From Lentisphaera araneosa HTCC2155 (GTDB lineage Bacteria; Verrucomicrobiota; Lentisphaeria; Lentisphaerales; Lentisphaeraceae), in contig NZ_ABCK01000007.1 of NCBI RefSeq assembly GCF_000170755.1, positions 186,001 through 250,000 on the forward strand: a DNA stretch of 64,000 bases, given 5' to 3'. Both the position numbers and the translations under genes were made by a program. Positions 9,036 through 16,995 of this stretch are shown here, piece after piece. Positions within the stretch are counted from its first letter, which is position 1; every line of letters starts with the position of its first letter. The notes under the pieces were generated by a model that did not search any database, had not been told where the DNA came from, and worked only from the letters and a program-made list of their open reading frames with translations.

Positions 9036-10091
9036 GTGGCAGCTGCTCAACGTCAAATAGGTCCCTATAAAATCGTCGGACGCCCTTTGGGCTCCGGTGG
9101 TATGGCCACTGTCTATCGAGTTGAAGATAGCAATGGCCAACACGCTGCACTTAAAGTCCTCCATGCTCATCTTAATCGTGAGCGCAAAATTGTTGAGCGC
9201 TTTAAACAAGAATTTGCCATTGGTAAGAAAATGGCGAGATTCAATAATTTCGTCAATATGCATTCACTGGAGAAAGTGGATAACTCTTGGTGTATCCTCA
9301 TGCAACTCGTTGAGGGCAAGACCTTAGAGCACCGCCTGCTCGAAGTCCCTCAAGCCATTGCGGTGGTCGCAAGTTTAGCCAATGCTTTGAATAGTTTTCA
9401 CAGCAAGGGGCTTATTCACCGCGATTTAAAACCCGAAAATATTATTTTGAGTCAGTCTGGTGATCTTAAAATTATGGATTACGGCATTACGCGTGAACTC
9501 TCTAATAACATGACTCGTACGGGAACGGCGATGGGAACTTTGCTCTACATGGCGCCCGAACAACTCGAAGCGAAGAAGAATTTAGATCACCGTGCCGATA
9601 TCTTTTCTCTTGGAGTTATCTTTTATCGCCTGCTCACCAAGCGCGATCCTCATGGCTTGGGAAACAAGGCGGAATACGTCCATGTGATGGAGAGCCGTCT
9701 CAAGAAAAAAGTCCGCAAAGTGCCAGGGCTTGATGACGATCAGTTAACTTCCTTACTCAACAGTATGCTTGCTGTTGATCCAGATGAGCGCCCCAAAGAT
9801 TGTCAGGCTCTGCTCAGAGAACTCAAAAAATTACCTCAAGCTCCCAGCAATATCAAAAAGATTTTATCTTCCTTAACTAAGGATAAGGCTAAGGCGCCGA
9901 CAAAAAAGAGTAAAGTTGCAGAGAAAGTGGATAAAACGATTCAGCGTCCAGTGACTAAGAACGAGCGTAAAAAAGTCCCTGCGGGCTTTATCATGATGAT
10001 CTTTGTTTTATTTGTCCTCACCTTTGCCGGGCTTTATTTTTTTGGCCCTCCGCAATTTCGCGATGAGCTACAAAAAATAGTTTCAGGATAA
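9036..10091 (+). CDS. Canonical Ser/Thr protein kinase with C-terminal membrane anchor
   Basis: This 351-aa Hanks-type kinase has glycine loop GSGGMATVYRV, beta-3 lysine in AALKVL, catalytic HRDLKPENI, DYG in place of DFG, and APEQ. The kinase domain spans roughly residues 8-265. A Lys-rich linker and one hydrophobic helix (about 318-338, FIMMIFVLFVLTFAGLYFF) follow, with only a short external tail and no PASTA or sensor domain. The start is a GTG only 3 bp after the biotin carboxylase stop; the next ATG lies inside the glycine loop, so the GTG is preferred, although no strong ribosome site is visible. It is probably co-transcribed with the upstream gene. Confidence 0.9.
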   Translation: MAAAQRQIGPYKIVGRPLGSGGMATVYRVEDSNGQHAALKVLHAHLNRERKIVERFKQEFAIGKKMARFNNFVNMHSLEKVDNSWCILMQLVEGKTLEHRLLEVPQAIAVVASLANALNSFHSKGLIHRDLKPENIILSQSGDLKIMDYGITRELSNNMTRTGTAMGTLLYMAPEQLEAKKNLDHRADIFSLGVIFYRLLTKRDPHGLGNKAEYVHVMESRLKKKVRKVPGLDDDQLTSLLNSMLAVDPDERPKDCQALLRELKKLPQAPSNIKKILSSLTKDKAKAPTKKSKVAEKVDKTIQRPVTKNERKKVPAGFIMMIFVLFVLTFAGLYFFGPPQFRDELQKIVSG

Positions 10092-10191
10092 AGCGATTTT
10101 CCTCGATCTTTTTCGAAGCACTGAATTGATTAAATAAGTCTCGAAAGTTACAATGAAGCAGACCTAAACTATTAGTGAGAAAGCTTCCCCA

Positions 10192-11454
10192 ATGCCATCC
10201 CCGAAAACGCCTGTGATTTGTGCCCTCGATTTGGGCTCCATGAATATACGCGTCATTTTGGCCGAAGTGATTGATGGGGAACCACGTTTACTCGCGTGTG
10301 CGAGGCGGCCCTCACTCAAAATTAAAAATGGTGATATCCAGGTTGTACAAGTTGTGGGCGAGCAATTGCTCTTGGCCCTGCAGCACGCCGAAGAACTCGC
10401 TCATGGTGCGACTGCCGATCACGTTTATGTAAGTATTTCTGGTAGTGGTCTACATACGGATTTAGCGAATGCCAATGTTTATATTTCCGATGCGGAAGGC
10501 GTGGTGACCGCCGAAGCAATGCGCGAACTTCAGCATCTCTTAAGCGATCATAAAATCCCGGTCAATCGCGAATTACTCTGCGTTGATGTCTGTAAATATT
10601 TTATTGATAATCAAAAAGAAGTTCTCAATCCAACCGATCAGGTTGCCGTCGCCCTTTCGTGTGATGGAGTGCTCGTGAGTGCCGACCAAAATTATGTGGG
10701 TGGTGTGCGTCGTTTGATTAAGGAAAATCTTGGTCGCGAAATTATGCGTCTCTTACCAAGCAGTCGTGTCTTGCCCCATGCGTTTCAAAATACTCTTGAT
10801 CCCGATCGCGGCACACTCTGCCTAAACTTGGGTTACGGAACTTTAGATTACTCGGTGTACAAAGGCAATGAGCAGTATCTCAATACTCTGCCGATTGGTT
10901 TAGATCATATCTGCATGGATTTGGGGGAATGCTTTGATTTACATTCCAAAGAATCTGAAAAACTTCTCAAGGCTTATATAGAAGTCTATGGCTCTTTACC
11001 CGAAGGTGAAGATGGTATGATTGAACTTAAAGGCCTGCCAGGAACGGAACCCCGTCGCGTTTCTCTGCAATCCGTAGAAACTGTGGTCATTGCTCGACTT
11101 CGCGAGATGCTCGAACTCGTTTGGCACGATATCTGTCATGCAAAGAAGAATAGTGCGGTGAGCGCCGTCTTGATGACGGGTGGCGGAGCTCGTCTCAAAG
11201 TTATCGAACGTTTGGTTCCAGAGGTGATGAGTTTACATCTAAGTAAGCCACATTATGAGCCTCAGCATATCTTGCCTGATATGAGAGATGAAATCGACTT
11301 GTGGTCCAATTGCCTCGGCACACTTATTCTCGGTGCACGAGATTATCAAGTGAGCCTCGAGGGTGGCCGCATGCCCATTACGAGTCAGTTCACCGCTGAA
11401 TTTCGCCGTATCGGTGGCTTAGTCAAAGACGTTTTTTCCCATATTAAGTGGTAG
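10192..11454 (+). CDS. ftsA: FtsA-like cell division ATPase
   Basis: This 420-aa actin-fold protein resembles FtsA, the membrane tether of FtsZ. The phosphate-1 motif is in CALDLGSMNIRVILAE, phosphate-2 in LCLNLGYGTLDYSVY and the adenosine motif in VLMTGGGARLKVIERL. It ends with an amphipathic segment (FRRIGGLVKDVFSHIKW) suited to the FtsA membrane-targeting helix. Unlike the usual dcw order it is not followed by ftsZ; a repeat and an insertion sequence lie downstream. The preceding gene is a membrane kinase with 100 bp between. The family assignment is good; whether it is the main division FtsA cannot be told here. Confidence 0.85.
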   Translation: MPSPKTPVICALDLGSMNIRVILAEVIDGEPRLLACARRPSLKIKNGDIQVVQVVGEQLLLALQHAEELAHGATADHVYVSISGSGLHTDLANANVYISDAEGVVTAEAMRELQHLLSDHKIPVNRELLCVDVCKYFIDNQKEVLNPTDQVAVALSCDGVLVSADQNYVGGVRRLIKENLGREIMRLLPSSRVLPHAFQNTLDPDRGTLCLNLGYGTLDYSVYKGNEQYLNTLPIGLDHICMDLGECFDLHSKESEKLLKAYIEVYGSLPEGEDGMIELKGLPGTEPRRVSLQSVETVVIARLREMLELVWHDICHAKKNSAVSAVLMTGGGARLKVIERLVPEVMSLHLSKPHYEPQHILPDMRDEIDLWSNCLGTLILGARDYQVSLEGGRMPITSQFTAEFRRIGGLVKDVFSHIKW

Positions 11455-11476
11455 GAAAAAATTCTCAGCTTTCAGC

Positions 11477-11534
11477 TCTCGCTAAGGCACTGAGCAGCTA
11501 AGTTTTTTGTCTGAGTTAATCTTGCGAATCTGTG
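11477..11534 (+). repeat. Dispersed repeat, copy upstream of the insertion sequence
   Basis: This 58-bp segment (starting TCTCGCTAAGGC, containing AGTTAATCTTG) recurs without gaps at 13331-13388, with 51 of 58 positions identical by direct comparison. It resembles shorter TCTCGC...GACGCCAAGACGC-type segments elsewhere in the window (minus strand near 11619-11651, and 26081-26108). Confidence 0.8.
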
Positions 11535-11741
11535 TATGGATTAGTGCGTTCAGTGTGGATTCCACAAGCATTTTCTCAAAAAATTTAAGCCTCATGCAAA
11601 ATACTATATTATTATCTATCACTTGGCGTCTTTCCGTCTTGGCGAGAAATATTATTTACCATAAACCACATTTTTTTAAAATATATCCCAATGATTTCTG
11701 AGTACTCTTGGTCCATGTAAATTAAAAATTTGCTCTCGCTA

Positions 11742-13332
11742 GATGCACTCCGACATTCTACGCAGCAACTTGAAGTTCGATTTGAGATAATAACTGGTAG
11801 AGTCTCTCCAAGTTGAACCCTATAGTGCTTATGAGCGTTTCCTGTCGAACTCTCTTTAAGCCACAAACGGTAAACCTCTCAAGATTGTGATAGTTCTTCA
11901 TCTTTGAAATCCCCGCTTCAGAGATTGAGCGGATGTTTCTCGCCAGCTGATAGTTTTCACTTTCATAAATTTCTTCTCCCAGAAGCTTCTTGCCCTTTGA
12001 ACCGCTGATACTGACTAATTCCACTCCCTGTTCTATGGCGTAATCCAAATTCGTTGCAGAGCTATATCCATCATCAACACTGACCATCATAGCGGATTCT
12101 CCAGTCATTTTTTTATTTTCCACAAGGCAATCTGCAAAGACTTTACTGTCACTGGTATTTCCAGATTCCAAAATGAAAGAAGTCAGAAAACCATTGGCAC
12201 TAAAAGCAAAGTTTGGACGATAACCAAAAACTGTTTCACGACCGCCTTTTTTGATAAAGGCAGCGTCGTCATCACTCATACTGTAAATTTTTCTTGCCGT
12301 CTTGGCATCGTAGTCCTCAGGAGCCATCTTAAAGCGGTGCTCAACCATCAAAACTTTATCAATAAAGCGAGAAAAATCTTCATCAAGCATCGAGGACTTT
12401 ATACTGCTACAGTGCTGTTTGATTTTAGGTAGAACCTTTTCCAGGCGTGTTATAAATTTTCGACACCTCGGCAAAAGTTCTTGTGTATAAGACTTATACC
12501 TCATTTTCTTGGCTCCTTTCTTCCCTTTAAACATCGAAATCACAAAATCCAATTTACTCATATCATCACAGTAATTCTGTAGACGTTTGAGAGGGATTCC
12601 TCTACGTTCAAGGCAAGGGAGCTTATCATGTACTTTCTGAATATTTTTCATAACTTTACAACTAAGGTTCTTCAGTAATGCACTATCAACCGGCCAGGAC
12701 GAATCGGCTTTGATGGCTGTGGAATCAATGATTACTGCTGAGAAATCATCTAAGTCACATGCTTTGACACAGTTCAAAATAGCTTGATGAAAAAGTGTAA
12801 GGGTATGTTCAGAAAGTGCAGAAATCTGTTCATGAATCGTATTGCGTGAAGGGAACTTCCCGATGCCTAGGCGCCCGATAAATTGATGTAATGAACTGTT
12901 CTCACATAACATGCTATAGCCGCGTTCCCCGTAACAATTATTATAAAAGTGACGGGCTATGAACAAGGCAACCACTAATTCCGCTGGTGGATGCTTTTTG
13001 GTATTGCCATTTTTAAATTCGCGATTTTTAGTAGCGGCCCTATCCATACTCAACTGGAATTGATCACTCTCAATCGCTTTTCGGATCCCTTCAAATTCAG
13101 GAAGAAGTATGATTTCCCCCGCAATCTTCAGCGGACCGCTTAAAATTCCTGCCGTTTGTTGTAGTTCCCCGATGAAATATTCGGAAAAAAGAGTATCGTT
13201 CATGATGAATTCCGCCTGCTATTTGTTTTTGTAAAAAACTACAATATAGCATTTTAGGCGGAATTTTTTACAAATAAATACATTTTAAAGCTATTATTTA
13301 TGAGCCTCTTGAATGAACTGTCGGAGTGCATC
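11742..13332 (-). mobile_element. Complete insertion sequence with 14-15 bp terminal inverted repeats
   Basis: The ends are GATGCACTCCGACA at 11742-11755 and its exact reverse complement at 13319-13332. Both sides are flanked by TCGCTA (11736-11741 and 13333-13338), consistent with a 6-bp target duplication; equally, 15-bp ends with a 4-bp CGCT duplication. The element is about 1.59 kb, carries one intact transposase gene on the minus strand, and inserted into a copy of the dispersed repeat also present at 11477. Intact ends and gene suggest recent transposition. Confidence 0.92.
11758..13203 (-). CDS. DDE transposase of the insertion sequence
   Basis: This 481-aa transposase fills almost the whole element. 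Candidate catalytic residues are Asp in VIIDSTAIKADSS, Asp in MMVSVDDGYSS, and Glu in the C-terminal block SISEAGISKMKNYHNLERF, followed by GLKRVRQETLISTIGFNLERL. This C-terminal pattern matches IS4/IS5-like DDE enzymes of the ISNCY/IS1182 type, but I cannot fix the family without a search. It is full length with no internal stop. The start sits about 116 bp inside the right terminal repeat, leaving room for a promoter. Confidence 0.9.
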   Translation of the reverse strand: MNDTLFSEYFIGELQQTAGILSGPLKIAGEIILLPEFEGIRKAIESDQFQLSMDRAATKNREFKNGNTKKHPPAELVVALFIARHFYNNCYGERGYSMLCENSSLHQFIGRLGIGKFPSRNTIHEQISALSEHTLTLFHQAILNCVKACDLDDFSAVIIDSTAIKADSSWPVDSALLKNLSCKVMKNIQKVHDKLPCLERRGIPLKRLQNYCDDMSKLDFVISMFKGKKGAKKMRYKSYTQELLPRCRKFITRLEKVLPKIKQHCSSIKSSMLDEDFSRFIDKVLMVEHRFKMAPEDYDAKTARKIYSMSDDDAAFIKKGGRETVFGYRPNFAFSANGFLTSFILESGNTSDSKVFADCLVENKKMTGESAMMVSVDDGYSSATNLDYAIEQGVELVSISGSKGKKLLGEEIYESENYQLARNIRSISEAGISKMKNYHNLERFTVCGLKRVRQETLISTIGFNLERLYQLLSQIELQVAA

Positions 13333-13388
13333 TCGCTAAGGCGCCAAGAAGCTAAGTTTTTTATCTGAGTTAATCTTGTGAACCTGTG
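13331..13388 (+). repeat. Dispersed repeat, copy cut at its left edge by the insertion sequence
   Basis: This is the second copy of the 58-bp repeat at 11477-11534. Its TCGCTA start coincides with the insertion-sequence target duplication, so the element landed at the beginning of this repeat copy. The rest of 13389-13517 shows no gene. Confidence 0.8.
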
Positions 13389-13517
13389 GATAACTTTTTT
13401 ATTCACACGATAAATCGTGACTACGAACCTTAAGTGCTGCAGCGAATGAAATGAAAGATCTGCTAACTGCCACATGAAACTTATCGTCTTACTTCAATAT
13501 AGAAAGAGAGTTTTTTA

Positions 13518-15779
13518 TTAAAATAGATCTTGCTGATTGAGGACGGCGGCTTTCCACGAAAAATCATAATGCTGAGAGAGTGTTTTGACAATGGGGCTAA
13601 TTTGCTTGTCGATGTAGTGCTGATAGTCAATGGTTGAAGTGATCTGTGATTGCGGTTGAGGACCTTCCTGCGTCATGAGATAGAAGACAATACGCGGGCT
13701 AGTTTTCAGTAAACGTGCGGCTTTTACATGGGGCGGGGTAGTGCGTGTGTAGGACTCAAGTGGCTTTGTTAACCTCTTTCTATAAGTCAGTAAATGGTCG
13801 AGAGACCCTTGATTCAAATCATTTATCAGTTCTTGGATAAATGTTTCGATTGAGTCGGCACTTTCTTGATTAAAAATCTTCTCGAGTAAATCACTTTGTA
13901 GCTGACGAGCGAGTTCTGTCCAATCCCTGCGCACGGCTTCGAGTCCCACAATTTCTAATTCATTTCCTTTCGGGGTGGATTTGAGTGCGGCATAACTTTT
14001 TGCTCGTCCTTTGCTATCGTCTCCTCTCATGGAGGGCTGAAAAAAAGTCGGGTAAAACTTCTCAAATTCTAAGTCGAGACAAGACTCGATGCCAAAATCA
14101 TTTTTGAGGTGCTGAGCAAGTTTTTGGTTGATTTGATGATGCAAGTCACTGCCAATTTTTTGAGCTTCATCGAAACTGAGTTCTTGGCTTATGCCTAAAT
14201 CAACAAAGAGTGAATCCGTATCGCCGTAGAGCACCTTATGATTCATGTCTTCGAGTAAACTCCGAACCCAACGCAATAAGTAGTGACTCGTCTGAGAAAC
14301 AGATGAAACAACGGGCCCTTGAGCAAAGCGGCACCCTGAAGTTCCCAAGACCCCAAAGAAGGAGTTCATGAGGATCTTACAAACAAAAGATGCCAGTTCG
14401 TCGCCATCATCTTTAGCTGCTTGGCGACTCGCAAAAAAGCGCTCTAGAGTTTGAGGCAAAATGGAGTGTTGACGTTGAAAGCTGACTCCGTTGGGTAAGC
14501 GGATCAGGCAATCGGATGGACCTTCATTTTTTAGGATTTTTTGTGCTTGAGCATAAGCTAAAGGGTCGATATTAAAGCTACGAATAATCGAGGGGTAGAG
14601 ACTCTTGAAATCAAAGACAAAAATATTTTTATGAATTCCCGCATGGGGTTTCATCACTAAGCCACCAGGGTGGGAATCACGTAGTGAGCGATCCACTCCC
14701 AGCGTGGGGGCGAGGTAATTTTTTTTATGGAGTTCCATGATATAGAGGTACTCGAAACTCGCAATACTTCCCCAACAGCGCTCAAGGCTGAGTCCAGTGA
14801 GTAAGCTTCGTCTTAAACTCAAGTCGACGAGATTTTTCGTCTTTACTAATTGGGCTAAAAGATGTGCTCGTTGAGCACTATGGTAGGCTTGCGGTGAAGG
14901 AAAGTCTTCATTTAAAACTTCCGGAATGATGCACTCGGGAGTGGGCTCTTCGTAACGTTCCCAAGTATGGTTCATGAGTTCCTTGATATCGAGTAACTGA
15001 CGTCCTTGAATGACGCTGAGTTCACGTCCACGGTACTGACGATCGAGAAACCATTGACCCTTGCGACTCCGCCCTAAATCAAAACTTATGCCATGGAATT
15101 TAAAGCGCTCTTGAAGTGGTAGAAAGACTTTTTCTTGAACCTCCCAGGCACAGATAACATCGGGATCTATCTGTAGCAGTGATGCTTTGAAATTTATGAG
15201 TAGAGTATATTCATCTTCACTTGCATCATGTCGTTTTTCATCGGACTGATCTAGATGAGATAATGAATACGCTGTAAGGATTTTGTCATTAAAGATAAGG
15301 TCAAGAATAACAGTGCTAAGAGTTAGCTTGGCGTCTGAGGGATTGAGTTGAGGGTTTGTATAAATGCGGTCAACACCATGACCTTTAGTCCAAGTTCCTG
15401 AGATCTGGCAGCTACTGCGAACCCCTTGTTCCATGAGGTACTGAAGATCAACTTTGATATCGGCCTCATACGTACGAATCTTTTGCTTTTTGAGTTTGTG
15501 TGCCAGCTCGTCTAATCGGCGTTTGTCAGGCGATGCAATGCGCCAACTGGCTTCATCATCCATGCAACGGCGTGAAGATTCTTTTAAATGAAATTGAGTC
15601 CCAGAGATGAGTGGCCGCACTTTTTCTAAGTCACTCGAACGAATGTGAAAAAAAGGTGAGAAGCGCGAATCAATGAGGCCAAAACTTTCACCATTTTGCA
15701 ATTTTCCAATCAAGTAGATCATACAACGCCCTTTGTGGAAGCGAGAGAAGCTGTGGATGATGTAGGCAGGGCTGGACAT
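13518..15779 (-). CDS. polB: Family B DNA polymerase (Pol II-like) with degenerate exonuclease domain
   Basis: This 753-aa protein aligns by eye with E. coli DNA polymerase II over its full length, ending in the QQDLF tail (QLGLF in E. coli). Polymerase motif A is DFKSLYPSIIRSFNIDP, motif B is near KILMNSFFGVLGT and motif C is YGDTDSLFV, so polymerase activity is expected. The three 3'-5' exonuclease motifs are lost. ExoI D-I-E reads D160-L-I; ExoII N-x3-F-D reads E213...V218; ExoIII Y-x3-D reads Y299...Q303. Pol II normally acts in replication restart and translesion synthesis; this one is predicted not to proofread. It stands alone. Confidence 0.92.
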   Translation of the reverse strand: MSSPAYIIHSFSRFHKGRCMIYLIGKLQNGESFGLIDSRFSPFFHIRSSDLEKVRPLISGTQFHLKESSRRCMDDEASWRIASPDKRRLDELAHKLKKQKIRTYEADIKVDLQYLMEQGVRSSCQISGTWTKGHGVDRIYTNPQLNPSDAKLTLSTVILDLIFNDKILTAYSLSHLDQSDEKRHDASEDEYTLLINFKASLLQIDPDVICAWEVQEKVFLPLQERFKFHGISFDLGRSRKGQWFLDRQYRGRELSVIQGRQLLDIKELMNHTWERYEEPTPECIIPEVLNEDFPSPQAYHSAQRAHLLAQLVKTKNLVDLSLRRSLLTGLSLERCWGSIASFEYLYIMELHKKNYLAPTLGVDRSLRDSHPGGLVMKPHAGIHKNIFVFDFKSLYPSIIRSFNIDPLAYAQAQKILKNEGPSDCLIRLPNGVSFQRQHSILPQTLERFFASRQAAKDDGDELASFVCKILMNSFFGVLGTSGCRFAQGPVVSSVSQTSHYLLRWVRSLLEDMNHKVLYGDTDSLFVDLGISQELSFDEAQKIGSDLHHQINQKLAQHLKNDFGIESCLDLEFEKFYPTFFQPSMRGDDSKGRAKSYAALKSTPKGNELEIVGLEAVRRDWTELARQLQSDLLEKIFNQESADSIETFIQELINDLNQGSLDHLLTYRKRLTKPLESYTRTTPPHVKAARLLKTSPRIVFYLMTQEGPQPQSQITSTIDYQHYIDKQISPIVKTLSQHYDFSWKAAVLNQQDLF

Positions 15780-15941
15780 ATGGACTCATTGAGGGTTAAT
15801 CAAGAAGCTTACTCTTCACTCGCACTTTGGTCAATACAGAAAAGAGAGCAGATCCTATTTGCTGAAGAAATCTGACAAAGTGTTAGCTAGCAAGGTATTT
15901 ATTCAGCTGTGAGGGAGCTGCAATAAAGTTTTATATTTGTA

Positions 15942-15967
15942 AACTATAGTTAATAAGACTATAGTTT
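15942..15967 (+). promoter_or_regulatory. Paired ACTATAGTT operator-like repeats upstream of the toxin-antitoxin pair
   Basis: A palindromic AACTATAGTT at 15942-15951 is followed by a second ACTATAGTT at 15958-15966, about 40 bp before the toxin start. Paired palindromes at this spot commonly bind HTH antitoxins for autorepression. The role is inferred. Confidence 0.55.
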
Positions 15968-15999
15968 TAATGATCAGCTAATGGTATTGGAGATTTGTT

Positions 16000-16380
16000 G
16001 TGAGGGTAATTTTAACTAAATCAGTAAAAAAGTGGCTTGATAAAGAAAAGAATGTAAGGAATGCAAACATAATCGCGGCAGCGGAAGAAGTGGTCTTAGG
16101 AAGTTTTGAAGCAAATCTTGGTGGAAACCTTTATAAAAAGAGAATCTCGAATAGTACAAATAAAGGGAAGTCGAGTGGATCTCGGTTGATCGTAGCCTTC
16201 AAGCATGGAGATCGTTTCTTTGTGTTGCATGTCTTCAACAAGAATGAAAGCGAAAATATAAGTAGTAAAGAAAAAGCAATTTTGATACAAAGAGCCAAAC
16301 AATATTTTCAGTTAGATGAAGAACAGTTGAGCAAGGCGATGAAGGCCAAAGTTTTATTTGAAATTAAAAAGGATAATTAA
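16000..16380 (+). CDS. RelE-family toxin of a type II toxin-antitoxin pair
   Basis: This small basic protein of 126 aa (MRVILTKSVKKWLDKEKN...) has the layout of RelE/HigB-like ribosome-dependent mRNA endonucleases (PF06296-type): a short beta start, helical region, then KSSGSRLIVAFKHGDRFFVLHVFNKNE and a basic helix. The start is GTG with GGAG about 8 nt upstream. The HTH antitoxin gene follows 2 bp after the stop. Toxin-first order is typical of higBA-like modules. No truncation is visible. Confidence 0.82.
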   Translation: MRVILTKSVKKWLDKEKNVRNANIIAAAEEVVLGSFEANLGGNLYKKRISNSTNKGKSSGSRLIVAFKHGDRFFVLHVFNKNESENISSKEKAILIQRAKQYFQLDEEQLSKAMKAKVLFEIKKDN

Positions 16381-16382
16381 AA

Positions 16383-16700
16383 ATGAGTCGGATAGCAAAA
16401 GAAGCTATGGTAGAAACGCAAGCTCTATATGATTTAGGTCTTGTGCCTCAAAGTGATTATGAGAAAATGATGAAACTCACTGCACGCGATGTGAAAATCC
16501 CAGAGCCTGTAAAATTCACCCCAAGCAAAATCATTCAGCTTAGGAAAAGTCTTCGTGTTTCACAACAAGTATTTGCCAATGTAGTGGGCGTTACATCTGG
16601 TACAGTGAGCAAATGGGAACGGGGGGAGAGTCAGCCAGAAAAAGTAGCTTGTCGTTTTCTTAAGGTTTTAGAAAAAGAAGGTATGGAAGCTATTAAGTAG
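16383..16700 (+). CDS. HigA-like HTH antitoxin
   Basis: This 105-aa protein has a helix-turn-helix of the Xre/MqsA type at about residues 50-95 (LRKSLRVSQQVFANVVGVTSGTVSKWERGE). Its N-terminal part likely wraps the toxin. It should neutralise the RelE-like protein encoded just upstream and repress the operon at the ACTATAGTT repeats. Its stop abuts the convergent lipoprotein gene with no gap. Confidence 0.85.
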   Translation: MSRIAKEAMVETQALYDLGLVPQSDYEKMMKLTARDVKIPEPVKFTPSKIIQLRKSLRVSQQVFANVVGVTSGTVSKWERGESQPEKVACRFLKVLEKEGMEAIK

Positions 16701-16994
16701 TCATTTTACTTCTTGAAGCTTTTCGCCGTAGAGGGATTTCAGTCGATCAATGGCTTCTTGGGGGTTCTTCTCGACTAATTTTAAACAGGGTTGGCAGCAG
16801 ACGTAAATTCTCTGACCCTTGTATTCCACAAATTTAAAAGGATCAATGGGCGTGCCTTTGTAGGGGCAGGTTTCTTGGGGTTTGAGTTGCTCGGGCAGTA
16901 TGACTTTAACTTCAGATTTTTGGGCTACTGGTTTAGTTCTGGCACAGGAAATGAATAGTGAAATAAAGAAGGTGGCGAGCAGTGATTTTTTCAT
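16701..16994 (-). CDS. Small Cys-rich lipoprotein, YHS/TRASH-like metal-binding motif
   Basis: The 97-aa reading starts at the ATG at 16994 (a longer frame upstream overlaps creC and is rejected). The signal ends in FISLFISC, so it is probably acylated at the cysteine. The mature part carries CPYKGTPID and KFVEYKGQRIYVCCQPCLKLVEKNP, a cysteine arrangement like the heavy-metal-associated YHS/TRASH-type domains of copper-handling and efflux proteins. It follows creC after 1 bp and is likely the last gene of the creBC unit. Metal binding is an inference. Confidence 0.7.
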   Translation of the reverse strand: MKKSLLATFFISLFISCARTKPVAQKSEVKVILPEQLKPQETCPYKGTPIDPFKFVEYKGQRIYVCCQPCLKLVEKNPQEAIDRLKSLYGEKLQEVK

Positions 16995-16995
16995 G

